A stretch of DNA of 5,124 bases from Clostridia bacterium (GTDB lineage Bacteria > Bacillota > Clostridia > Oscillospirales > Acutalibacteraceae). Position 1 is the first letter of the stretch, and each line of letters starts with the position of its first letter. The position numbers were made by a program, and so were the translations under genes. The stretch covers positions 1 through 5,124 of the forward strand of contig JAGBSU010000076.1 in assembly GCA_017631705.1 (NCBI GenBank), read 5' to 3'. Shown piece after piece: positions 1 through 5,119 of this stretch. The notes under the pieces were generated by a model. That model did not search any database. It saw nothing but the letters and a program-made list of their open reading frames with translations, and had not been told where the DNA came from.

Positions 1-12
1 GAAACATTGTGA
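1..12 (+). CDS. rpmC: Possible last codons of rpmC (50S ribosomal protein L29), partial
   Basis: Frame 1 reads Glu-Thr-Leu-stop, with TGA at 10-12. rpmC is the usual gene immediately before rpsQ in this operon, so these bases may be its tail. If so, its stop overlaps the GTG start of rpsQ by four bases (GTGA), a common form of translational coupling. Only three codons are visible, so the call rests on gene order rather than on protein similarity and is tentative. Confidence 0.3.
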   Translation, partial: ETL

Positions 13-266
13 GCGAACGGAATCTTAGAAAAACACGGACCGGTATTGTCGTGAGCGACAAAATGGATAAAACCGTTGTTGTGGCCATTGAAGACAATGT
101 CCATCATCCGTTATACAAAAAAATCATCAAACATACCGTGAAGCTGAAAGCCCACGATGAAAATAACGAGTGCCGCCAAGGCGACCGCGTTATGGTAATG
201 GAAACCCGCCCGTTGTCCAAAGACAAACACTGGCGCGTGACCCAAATCATCGAGAAGGCAAAATAA
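9..266 (+). CDS. rpsQ: 30S ribosomal protein S17 (uS17)
   Basis: S17 is a primary 16S rRNA-binding protein with an OB-fold that helps assemble the 30S body. The 85-residue product has the family's usual length. It shows the expected N-terminus (MSERNLRKTRTGIVVSDKMD), the HPLYKK stretch at about residues 33-38, AHDENNEC at 48-55, and the S17 signature GDRVMVMETRPLSK with KDKHW at about 58-75. The start is GTG at 9; the residues after it match the normal S17 N-terminus, so no longer start is needed. Only eight bases lie upstream, so its ribosome binding site is outside the window or inside the preceding gene. It stops with TAA 29 bases before rplN. Nothing is unusual in the protein. Confidence 0.98.
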   Translation: MSERNLRKTRTGIVVSDKMDKTVVVAIEDNVHHPLYKKIIKHTVKLKAHDENNECRQGDRVMVMETRPLSKDKHWRVTQIIEKAK

Positions 267-280
267 GTCGGTTAATCTGA

Positions 281-289
281 AAGGAGGAA
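281..289 (+). promoter_or_regulatory. Ribosome binding site of rplN
   Basis: AAGGAGGAA lies six bases before the GTG at 296. It is a near-perfect match to the 16S 3' end and fixes GTG as the rplN start. The 29-base rpsQ-rplN gap that contains it is the longest in the window and holds no other recognisable element. Confidence 0.85.
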
Positions 290-295
290 CACACT

Positions 296-664
296 GTGGT
301 ACAACAGCAGACCTACCTCAAAGTTGCCGACAACACCGGCGCGAAGGAGCTTATGTGTATTCGCGTTCTCGGTGGTTCCGGCCGGAGGTATGCAAATATC
401 GGCGATGTCGTGGTTGCTTCTGTTAAAAAAGCAGCACCCGGCGGCGTTGTGAAAAAGGGCGATGTGGTGAAAGCCGTTATCGTTCGTACAGTGAAAGGCG
501 TTCGTCGTGAAGACGGAACTTATATTCGTTTTGACGAAAACGCAGCCGTCATCATTCGTGATGACAAAAACCCCAGAGGTACTCGTATCTTTGGGCCGGT
601 GGCAAGAGAATTGAGAGAAAAAGATTATCTTAAAATCCTCAGCCTTGCCCCCGAAGTGCTGTGA
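296..664 (+). CDS. rplN: 50S ribosomal protein L14 (uL14)
   Basis: L14 is a 23S rRNA-binding protein on the subunit interface. In known ribosomes it contacts L19 and 16S helix 14, and it is the docking site for the silencing factor RsfS. The product is 122 residues, the standard bacterial length. Visible motifs are the start MVQQQTYLKVADNTGAKELM, GDVVVASVKKAAPGG at about 37-50, KKGDVVKAVIVRT at 53-65, FDENAAVII at 79-87, and NPRGTRIFGPVARELREKD at 92-110. Most L14 proteins begin MIQ; here the GTG start is followed by Val. It is the only complete ribosomal gene here ending in TGA; the others end in TAA. The rplX ribosome binding site begins right after the stop. Confidence 0.98.
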   Translation: MVQQQTYLKVADNTGAKELMCIRVLGGSGRRYANIGDVVVASVKKAAPGGVVKKGDVVKAVIVRTVKGVRREDGTYIRFDENAAVIIRDDKNPRGTRIFGPVARELREKDYLKILSLAPEVL

Positions 665-665
665 T

Positions 666-673
666 GGGAGGTG
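666..673 (+). promoter_or_regulatory. Ribosome binding site of rplX (decides the start)
   Basis: GGGAGGTG sits six bases upstream of TTG at 680. A candidate GTG start at 671-673 lies inside this site and so cannot be served by it. This makes TTG 680 the likelier start. Confidence 0.8.
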
Positions 674-679
674 CCGAAA

Positions 680-1012
680 TTGAGTAACAAACTTCATGTG
701 AAAAAGGACGATACCGTTCTCGTTATCAGCGGTGATGACCGTGGCAACAAAGGTAAAGTGTTGGAGGTCAGCCCCAAAGAGGGAAAGGTTATTGTCGAAG
801 GCTTGAACATGGTGAAAAAACATGTGAAGCCCCGTAAAATGGGTGAAAACGGCGGCATCGTTGAAGCCGAAGGCGCTTTGTACGCTTGCAAGGTAAAGGT
901 TATTTGCCCTGCTTGCAAAGAGCCTGTCCGTGTTGCTTATAAAAAGGTTGCCGGTGACGACGGCAAGGCCCGCTCGGTTCGCGTTTGCAGAAAATGCGGC
1001 GAGACACTGTAA
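680..1012 (+). CDS. rplX: 50S ribosomal protein L24 (uL24), four-cysteine zinc-ribbon form
   Basis: L24 is an early-assembly protein that binds 23S rRNA near the exit tunnel. From TTG 680 it has 110 residues. A KOW-type segment covers about residues 6-30 (HVKKDDTVLVISGDDRGNKG), followed by SPKEGKVIVEGLNMVKKHVKP. The C-terminal half has two Cys pairs, CPAC at 76-79 and CRKC at 103-106. This arrangement is expected to bind zinc and has been lost in the L24 of species such as Bacillus subtilis. Two KOW positions differ from the forms I know: Asp replaces Gly in the usual KKGDT, and Asp replaces Lys in SGKD. An upstream GTG at 671 would add MPK, but it lies within the ribosome binding site. The gene is 15 bases after rplN and its stop is fused to the rplE ribosome binding site. 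Confidence 0.96.
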   Translation: MSNKLHVKKDDTVLVISGDDRGNKGKVLEVSPKEGKVIVEGLNMVKKHVKPRKMGENGGIVEAEGALYACKVKVICPACKEPVRVAYKKVAGDDGKARSVRVCRKCGETL

Positions 1013-1020
1013 GGAGGAGG
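1011..1020 (+). promoter_or_regulatory. Ribosome binding site of rplE, overlapping the rplX stop
   Basis: AAGGAGGAGG begins inside the TAA stop of rplX (1010-1012). It is nine bases from ATG 1030. It rules out a longer reading frame that opens at 985 inside rplX and would add 15 residues unlike any L5. Confidence 0.88.
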
Positions 1021-1029
1021 GACATACAA

Positions 1030-1569
1030 ATGGCAAGATTAAAAGAATTTTATAAAAAGGATGTCGCTCCCGCACTGATGAAAAAATTCAGTTACAAGAG
1101 TGTCATGCAAGTGCCGAAGTTGGACAAAATTATCATCAACGTCGGTTGCGGTGAAGCGAAGGATAACGCAAAGGTTATCGACGCTATCACCATTGACTTG
1201 GAAACAATCACCGGTCAACGTCCGGTTGTTTGCAAGGCTAAAAAATCAGTTGCTAACTTCAAATTGCGTGAAGGAATGAGCATCGGTGTTAAAGTGACAT
1301 TGCGCTGCGATCGTATGTATGAATTCTTAGACAGTTTGTTCAATGTGGCTTTGCCCCGTGTGCGTGACTTCCGCGGTATCAACCCGAACTCGTTCGACGG
1401 TCGCGGTAACTACAACATGGGTATCAAAGAGCAATTGATTTTCCCCGAAATCGAATACGATAAAATCGATAAAGTACGCGGTATGGATATTTGCTTTGTC
1501 ACTACCGCTAACACCGATGAAGAAGCACGTGAGTTGCTCAGCTTGATGGGCGCTCCGTTCGCGAAATAA
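1030..1569 (+). CDS. rplE: 50S ribosomal protein L5 (uL5)
   Basis: L5 binds 5S rRNA in the central protuberance with L18. It contacts the P-site tRNA and forms a bridge to S13 of the small subunit. The product is 179 residues, the standard length. Motifs are MARLKEFYKKDVAPAL at 1-16, PKLDKIIINVGCGEAKDN at 29-46, the L5 signature around ITGQRPVVCKAKKS at 60-73, NFKLREGMSIGVKVTLR at 76-92, ALPRVRDFRGINPNSFDGRG at 107-126, GIKEQLIFPEIEYDK at 131-145, and a C-terminal RELLSLMGAPFAK. VGCGE and the MGAPF ending recall Clostridia. Odd points are Cys93 in LRCDRMY, where Gly is common (LRGxxMY), and Val87 where IGCKV is common. The ATG is fixed by its ribosome binding site and by the standard N-terminus. 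Confidence 0.98.
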   Translation: MARLKEFYKKDVAPALMKKFSYKSVMQVPKLDKIIINVGCGEAKDNAKVIDAITIDLETITGQRPVVCKAKKSVANFKLREGMSIGVKVTLRCDRMYEFLDSLFNVALPRVRDFRGINPNSFDGRGNYNMGIKEQLIFPEIEYDKIDKVRGMDICFVTTANTDEEARELLSLMGAPFAK

Positions 1570-1582
1570 GGAGGGAAAACAA

Positions 1583-1768
1583 ATGGCAAAAACATCTATG
1601 AAAGTTAAGCAACAAAGAACGGCCAAGTTTTCCACGCGTGCGTACAACCGCTGCAAAATCTGCGGTCGTCCCCATGCTTATTTGCGGAAATACGGTGTGT
1701 GTCGTATTTGTTTTAGGGAACTTGCCTACAAAGGTGAAATTCCCGGCGTGAAAAAGGCCAGTTGGTAA
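1583..1768 (+). CDS. rpsN: 30S ribosomal protein S14, zinc-binding type Z (uS14)
   Basis: S14 joins the 30S head late and helps shape the decoding side. The 61-residue product is the short C+ (type Z) form, not the roughly 89-101-residue zinc-free form. Two Cys pairs, CKIC at 24-27 and CRIC at 40-43, are separated by 12 residues and should bind one zinc. The family motifs RCKICGRPHAYLRKYGVCR and FRELAYKGEIPGVKKASW are present. The start is ATG preceded by TAAGGAGGG (1567-1575), in which the TAA is the rplE stop. The gene ends with two stops in a row, TAA then TAG (1766-1771). The zinc form is typical of Firmicutes. Confidence 0.98.
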   Translation: MAKTSMKVKQQRTAKFSTRAYNRCKICGRPHAYLRKYGVCRICFRELAYKGEIPGVKKASW

Positions 1769-1775
1769 TAGCTAG

Positions 1776-1783
1776 AAGGAGGT
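1776..1783 (+). promoter_or_regulatory. Ribosome binding site of rpsH
   Basis: AAGGAGGT is a full match to the 16S 3' end, seven bases before ATG 1791. It lies in the 22-base rpsN-rpsH gap. Confidence 0.85.
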
Positions 1784-1790
1784 TGACGGA

Positions 1791-2192
1791 ATGCAAATCA
1801 CCGATACAATTGCCGATATGCTGACGAGAATTCGTAACGCGAGTTCGGCGAAGCATGATTCGGTGGATATCCCCGCTTCCAACATGAAGAAGGCTATTGC
1901 CCAGATTCTTGTTGACGAGGGATATGTCAAGAATTATCAAATCATTGAAGATGGCAAGCAAGGCGTCATTCGCATTACTCTGAAATACCAAGGACCTTCC
2001 AAGTCTCCGGTGTTGATGGGTTTGCGTCGTGTTTCCAAGCCCGGCTTGCGCATCTATTCCAGCAGTGAGGATATGCCGAGAGTCATGAAAGGCATCGGTA
2101 CCGCCATCGTGTCTACATCGAAAGGTGTTATGACCGATAAAAAAGCCCGTAAAGAAAACGTGGGCGGCGAAGTCCTCGCATTCGTGTGGTAA
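1791..2192 (+). CDS. rpsH: 30S ribosomal protein S8 (uS8)
   Basis: S8 is a primary 16S binder at helix 21 and organises the central domain. In E. coli it also represses the spc operon by binding its mRNA. The product is 133 residues, close to the usual 130-132. It shows MQITDTIADMLTRIRNA at 1-17, the helix SNMKKAIAQILVDEGYV at 30-46, the linker GLRRVSKPGLRIY at 77-89, and the C-terminal RNA-binding signature GIGTAIVSTSKGVMTD at 101-116, ending GGEVLAFVW. The start is ATG with a strong ribosome binding site. It is 13 bases from rplF. I could not find a recognisable S8 operator in this window, so autoregulation here is only possible. Confidence 0.98.
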   Translation: MQITDTIADMLTRIRNASSAKHDSVDIPASNMKKAIAQILVDEGYVKNYQIIEDGKQGVIRITLKYQGPSKSPVLMGLRRVSKPGLRIYSSSEDMPRVMKGIGTAIVSTSKGVMTDKKARKENVGGEVLAFVW

Positions 2193-2199
2193 GGGGGAG
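2193..2199 (+). promoter_or_regulatory. Non-canonical ribosome binding site of rplF
   Basis: GGGGGAG follows the rpsH stop directly, six bases before ATG 2206. The usual AGGAGG is replaced by a G run ending in GGAG. It is the least canonical site among those fully visible in the gaps between ribosomal genes and would pair through GGAG only. Confidence 0.65.
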
Positions 2200-2205
2200 A
2201 AGAAA

Positions 2206-2754
2206 ATGTCAAGAATTGGTCGTAAACCCATTACCATTCCTGCCGGCGTTCAAGTGACGGTTGCCGATAACACGGTGACAGCGAAGGGCCCCAAAGGCAC
2301 CTTAACGCAAAAATTTCATGCGAACATGGCCGTAACGGTTGAGGGCAGCGAAATTTTAGTCACCCGTCCGAACGACGAAAAAGAAAATCGTGCATTGCAC
2401 GGTTTGACCCGTACCTTGATCAGCAATATGGTGCAAGGTGTCGCTACCGGTTTCTCGAAAGAGTTAGACGTGAACGGCGTTGGTTATCGTGTTGCGAAGC
2501 AAGGTAAAGATTTGGTGATGAACTTAGGTTACAGCCACCAAGTTACTATGAGCGAAATTCCGGGTATCACCATTGAAGTTCCCAGCCCGAACAAAATTAT
2601 TGTTAGCGGTCCGGACAAACAATTGGTGGGTCAATTTGCCGCCGAAATTCGCGAAAAACGTCCGCCCGAGCCGTATAAAGGCAAAGGCATCAAATATGTC
2701 ACCGAGCATATCCGCCGCAAGGAAGGTAAGACCGGTGCTAAGGGCAAGAAGTAA
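2206..2754 (+). CDS. rplF: 50S ribosomal protein L6 (uL6)
   Basis: L6 binds 23S rRNA near the factor-binding centre, next to the sarcin-ricin loop, and is a late assembly protein. The product has 182 residues (usual about 177-180) and the typical two repeated alpha/beta domains. The first runs from about 1 to 80, starting MSRIGRKPITIPAGV and including KGPKGTL at 27-33. The second runs from about 81 to 175, with VNGVGYRVAKQG at 89-100 and the L6 signature PEPYKGKGI at 154-162. The tail RRKEGKTGAKGKK is a few residues longer than the common RRKEGKTGK ending. It is 13 bases after rpsH and its stop is fused to the rplR ribosome binding site (TAAGGAGGAGG). Confidence 0.98.
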   Translation: MSRIGRKPITIPAGVQVTVADNTVTAKGPKGTLTQKFHANMAVTVEGSEILVTRPNDEKENRALHGLTRTLISNMVQGVATGFSKELDVNGVGYRVAKQGKDLVMNLGYSHQVTMSEIPGITIEVPSPNKIIVSGPDKQLVGQFAAEIREKRPPEPYKGKGIKYVTEHIRRKEGKTGAKGKK

Positions 2755-2769
2755 GGAGGAGGAAAATAC

Positions 2770-3129
2770 ATGGTCAGCAAAAAAGACAGCAACCAAGCTC
2801 GGTTGCACCGCCACGTACGTGTTCGTGGTAAGATTTCCGGCACTGCTGAGTGCCCCCGCTTGAACGTGTTCCGCTCCTTGAACCACATCTATGCCCAAAT
2901 CATTGATGATGTCAAGGGTGTGACACTCGTCGCTGCTTCCAGCACCGAAAAAGATTTCGGCATGGCAGGCGGTAACAAAGAAGCGGCCCGCAAGGTCGGC
3001 GAATTAGTCGCAAAACGTGCTTTGGAAAAAGGCATCGAAAATGTTGTCTTTGACAGAGGCGGTTACATCTATCACGGCCGTGTTGAGCAATTGGCCGAAG
3101 GCGCCCGTGAGGGCGGCCTCAAGTTCTAA
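2770..3129 (+). CDS. rplR: 50S ribosomal protein L18 (uL18)
   Basis: L18 binds 5S rRNA together with L5 and links it to the 23S rRNA in the central protuberance. The product is 119 residues, within the normal 117-122. The basic N-terminus has RLHRHVRVRGKISGTAE at 11-27. It is followed by PRLNVFRS at 29-36, HIYAQIIDD at 39-47, NKEAARKVGELVAKRALEKGI at 69-89, and the conserved end VVFDRGGYIYHGRV then LAEGAREGGLKF. Cys28 replaces the Arg commonly seen in AERPRL, and SLNH stands where SNKH is common. The start is ATG with GGAGGAGG just upstream, continuous with the rplF stop. Placement between rplF and rpsE is canonical. Confidence 0.98.
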   Translation: MVSKKDSNQARLHRHVRVRGKISGTAECPRLNVFRSLNHIYAQIIDDVKGVTLVAASSTEKDFGMAGGNKEAARKVGELVAKRALEKGIENVVFDRGGYIYHGRVEQLAEGAREGGLKF

Positions 3130-3130
3130 G

Positions 3131-3140
3131 AAAGGAGAGG
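3131..3140 (+). promoter_or_regulatory. Ribosome binding site of rpsE (supports a TTG start)
   Basis: AAAGGAGAGG lies six bases before TTG 3147. The nearest in-frame ATG, at 3165, has no such site at a proper distance, so TTG is favoured. Confidence 0.8.
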
Positions 3141-3146
3141 ATTACT

Positions 3147-3647
3147 TTGGCCAGAAGAGAAGAAATGCACGACGAATACAAAGAAACCGTAGTTGCCATT
3201 AACCGCGTCAGCAAAACCGTCAAGGGCGGTCGCGTGATGAAATTTTCCGCTTTGGTAGTGGTCGGTGATGGCAACGGAACAGTTGGTTTCGGTACCGGTA
3301 AAGCCGGTGAAGTGCCGGATGCTATCCGCAAAGGCATTGAGGATGCGAAAAAGAACTTAGTGAAGATTTCTCTGAAAGGAAACACCATTCCCCACGAGGT
3401 AATCGGTGCTTTCGGAGCCGGTCGAGTTTTGATGAAACCGGCAGCTCCCGGTACCGGTGTTATCGCCGGTGGTGCTGTGCGTGCCGTTGTAGAGGCAGCC
3501 GGTATCAAGGATATCCGTACCAAGGCTCTCCGCTCCAACAACCCTTTCAACGTGGTTAGCGCCGTGATGAACGGTTTGACGCAATTGCGCACTGCTGAAG
3601 AAGCCGGTGCTACTCGCGGCAAAACCGCTAAGGAAATTTTAGGATAA
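3147..3647 (+). CDS. rpsE: 30S ribosomal protein S5 (uS5)
   Basis: S5 lies at the mRNA entry channel of the 30S subunit. It contributes to decoding accuracy and helicase activity; substitutions in it can give spectinomycin resistance or ram phenotypes. The product is 166 residues, the usual length. The N-terminal dsRBD-like domain covers about 10-75, with INRVSKTVKGGRVMKFSALVVVGDGNG at 18-44 and GKAGEVPDAIRKGIEDAKKN at 51-70. The C-terminal domain has NTIPHEVIGAFGAGRVLMKPA at 79-99, GTGVIAGGAVRAVVEAAGI at 102-120 and SNNPFNVV at 130-137, and ends RGKTAKEILG. The N-terminus MARREEM fits a TTG start, supported by the ribosome binding site; starting at Met7 would drop the family's MAR start. Arg129 replaces a Gly seen in many S5 proteins (SLGSNNP), but I recall Arg here in other Clostridia. 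Confidence 0.98.
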   Translation: MARREEMHDEYKETVVAINRVSKTVKGGRVMKFSALVVVGDGNGTVGFGTGKAGEVPDAIRKGIEDAKKNLVKISLKGNTIPHEVIGAFGAGRVLMKPAAPGTGVIAGGAVRAVVEAAGIKDIRTKALRSNNPFNVVSAVMNGLTQLRTAEEAGATRGKTAKEILG

Positions 3648-3662
3648 GAGGAGGGCATACAC

Positions 3663-3857
3663 ATGGCAAAGAAAGCAAAAGATTGCATGCAAGTTAAATT
3701 GGTTCGCAGTTTAATCGGTGCCAAAAAAGACCAAATTGCTACTGCTAATTCTTTGGGTTTGCGTAAAATAGGCGACACGGTATGCCAACCTGTTAACGCA
3801 GCCACTCAAGGTAAGGTAGCGAAAATTATTCACCTCGTTGAGGTAGTAGAAGCTTAA
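3663..3857 (+). CDS. rpmD: 50S ribosomal protein L30 (uL30), bacterial short form
   Basis: L30 is a small peripheral 23S rRNA-binding protein, present in most but not all bacteria. The product has 64 residues, slightly longer than the usual 58-60. The core VKLVRSLIGAKKDQIATANSLGLRKIGDTV at about 11-40 matches the family's VKLVKSLIG and LGLRKI landmarks. A less conserved tail ends IIHLVEVVEA. The extra length is an N-terminal MAKKAKDC before the usual start of the beta strand. An in-frame ATG at 3687 would remove it, but the ribosome binding site AAGAGGAGGG (3646-3655) is placed for 3663. The gene sits between rpsE and rplO as expected. Confidence 0.97.
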   Translation: MAKKAKDCMQVKLVRSLIGAKKDQIATANSLGLRKIGDTVCQPVNAATQGKVAKIIHLVEVVEA

Positions 3858-3868
3858 CCATTTCGAAC

Positions 3869-3877
3869 AAGGAGGTG
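3869..3877 (+). promoter_or_regulatory. Ribosome binding site of rplO, flanked by a short direct repeat
   Basis: AAGGAGGTG is a full-strength site eight bases before ATG 3886, in the 28-base rpmD-rplO gap. The hexamer CGAACA occurs on both sides of it (3864-3869 and 3878-3883). The repeat is short enough to be chance. Confidence 0.8.
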
Positions 3878-3885
3878 CGAACAAT

Positions 3886-4326
3886 ATGAAGCTACAAGAG
3901 CTTTCTCCGGCTCCCGGTTCTGTTCGGGATGTCAAGAGAATCGGCAGAGGTCATGGTTCCGGCCAAGGCAAAACTGCCGGTAAAGGACACAAAGGTCAAA
4001 AAGCCCGTGCAGGCCACGGCATGCGCCCGGGTTTTGAAGGCGGTCAAATGCCTTTGCAAAGACGAGTTCCGAAAAGAGGATTTGTCAACATTTTTGCTAC
4101 GAAATACGCTACGGTGAATCTCGCAGCATTGAACGCATTTGAAGACGGTGCTGTTGTCGATGCAGAAGCATTGAAACAAGCCGGTCTCGTGAAGAAAACT
4201 TTTGACGGTATCAAAGTTTTGGCAAACGGTACGTTAACCAAAAAATTGACCGTCAAAGCAGCAGCCTATTCTGAAGCAGCCAAAGCCAAAATTGAAGCTG
4301 TGGGTGGAAAGGCTGAGGTGATTTAA
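3886..4326 (+). CDS. rplO: 50S ribosomal protein L15 (uL15)
   Basis: L15 is a 23S rRNA-binding protein important in late 50S assembly; its long basic N-terminal arm threads into the rRNA. The product is 146 residues, the standard length. The N-terminus MKLQELSPAPGS is followed by the Gly/basic-rich arm at about 18-66, with RIGRGHGSGQGKTAGKGHKG, then RPGFEGGQMPLQRRVPKRGF at 47-66. The globular C-terminal part has FEDGAVVDAEALKQAGLVKK at 85-104 and the L15 signature region at about 119-141 (KKLTVKAAAYSEAAKAKIEAV), ending GGKAEVI. The start is ATG. It ends one base before secY, and its last codons carry the secY ribosome binding site. Confidence 0.98.
   Translation: MKLQELSPAPGSVRDVKRIGRGHGSGQGKTAGKGHKGQKARAGHGMRPGFEGGQMPLQRRVPKRGFVNIFATKYATVNLAALNAFEDGAVVDAEALKQAGLVKKTFDGIKVLANGTLTKKLTVKAAAYSEAAKAKIEAVGGKAEVI
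4315..4323 (+). promoter_or_regulatory. Ribosome binding site of secY inside the end of rplO
   Basis: GAGGTGATT matches the GAGGTGAT part of the 16S 3' end pairing region and lies four bases before GTG 4328, with the GAGG core nine bases away. It overlaps the rplO codons for Glu-Val-Ile. With a one-base gap between genes, secY translation is probably coupled to rplO. Confidence 0.7.
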
Positions 4327-4327
4327 C

Positions 4328-5119
4328 GTGTTTCAAACCTTACGGAACGCATGGAAAATCACTGATTTACGCAAAAAAATCTTATATACCTTGCTCATTG
4401 TATTAATTTTCCGAATCGGCTCGGCGATTACCGTCCCGTTTGTCGACGTGGAAAATTTGACCAAAGCTGTGACGGCTGTTACTGCCGGAAATAATGCCAA
4501 CTTTATGGATTATCTCACCATGATATCCGGTGGCGGTTTTTCCAGCGCTAGTATTTTCGCTTTGTCGATTACCCCGTACATTAATGCCAGCATTATTATC
4601 CAACTGTTAACGGTTGCGATTCCGGTGTTAGAACGGTTGGCAAAGGAAGGCGAAGCCGGTCGTAAAGTGCTTGGTAAAATCACTCGTTTTGTGACGGTTG
4701 GTTTAGGTCTGATGCTCGGTATTGCGTATTACTTTATGTTGCGCAACAATGCCAATTACAGCAGCATGAATGTGCTTGTTAAAGAAGCACAAAAGGGCTT
4801 TGGCGCTTGGTTCGCCGCCGTGACAATTGTTCTTTGCTTTGTCGCCGGTTCGGCACTTATCATGTGGCTGGGTGAGCAGGTCAATGAGAAGGGTATCGGT
4901 AACGGCATTTCTATTCTGTTGTTTGCGGGTATTTTGTCCGGTATTCCGGATGCCGCAAGGACTTTATGGAATTGGTTCTATGTTGCCGGTATCGCGCAGT
5001 TGGGCAACGACCCCTCTGCCATTAAAAATGTTATTTTAGTTCCTATTGTCTTGGTTATCTTCTTGGCGATGATCAGTTTCATTGTCTTTATGGGATACGA
5101 CGCTCGGCATCTCCCATAA
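4328..5119 (+). CDS. secY: Protein translocase subunit SecY, 3'-truncated at the window edge
   Basis: SecY is the membrane channel of the Sec translocase; with SecE and SecG it moves unfolded proteins across or into the cytoplasmic membrane. The readable 263 residues cover about the first six of ten transmembrane helices (family length about 420-450). Landmarks are the N-terminus MFQTLRNAWKITDLRKKILY; helix 1 at about 18-38; the plug region at about 57-75; the SecY signature SIFALSITPYINASIIIQLL at 75-94; helix 3 at about 117-137; helix 4 at about 158-180; GEQVNEKGIGNGISILLFAGI at 182-202 (helix 5); and helix 6 at about 234-255. The start is GTG one base after rplO. The TAA at 5117-5119 lies in the right arm of a perfect inverted repeat ending on the last base. 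The expected C4 cytoplasmic loop (an RRIP-QYAKR type sequence) is not properly reached, so this stop is probably artificial and the gene incomplete. Confidence 0.93.
   Translation: MFQTLRNAWKITDLRKKILYTLLIVLIFRIGSAITVPFVDVENLTKAVTAVTAGNNANFMDYLTMISGGGFSSASIFALSITPYINASIIIQLLTVAIPVLERLAKEGEAGRKVLGKITRFVTVGLGLMLGIAYYFMLRNNANYSSMNVLVKEAQKGFGAWFAAVTIVLCFVAGSALIMWLGEQVNEKGIGNGISILLFAGILSGIPDAARTLWNWFYVAGIAQLGNDPSAIKNVILVPIVLVIFLAMISFIVFMGYDARHLP

Noticed and set aside
985..1029. A 15-residue N-terminal extension of L5 beginning inside rplX
   Set aside because: The strong ribosome binding site at 1011-1020 points to ATG 1030, and MARLKE is the normal L5 start.
990..1060. An S8 autoregulatory mRNA site at the rplX-rplE junction, as in E. 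coli
   Set aside because: I see no helix resembling the S8 target; the gap is filled by the ribosome binding site. The E. coli mechanism need not apply in Firmicutes.
272..1075. A 267-codon open frame on the minus strand across rplN, rplX and the start of rplE
   Set aside because: It lies opposite three well-conserved ribosomal genes, its product resembles no family I know, and it has no convincing ribosome binding site. It is a codon-bias shadow.
3531..3533. Arg129 in S5 replacing a conserved Gly as a possible ribosomal ambiguity or resistance change
   Set aside because: Arg at this place (SLRSNN) is, as I recall, found in other Clostridia, and it is outside the N-terminal loop tied to spectinomycin resistance.
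3119..3805. A 228-codon open frame on the minus strand across rpsE and rpmD
   Set aside because: Low-complexity Ala/Pro/Leu/Thr-rich product antisense to conserved genes; a shadow frame.
3864..3883. CGAACA direct repeat around the rplO ribosome binding site as a regulatory element
   Set aside because: Only six bases and no symmetry typical of an operator; likely chance.
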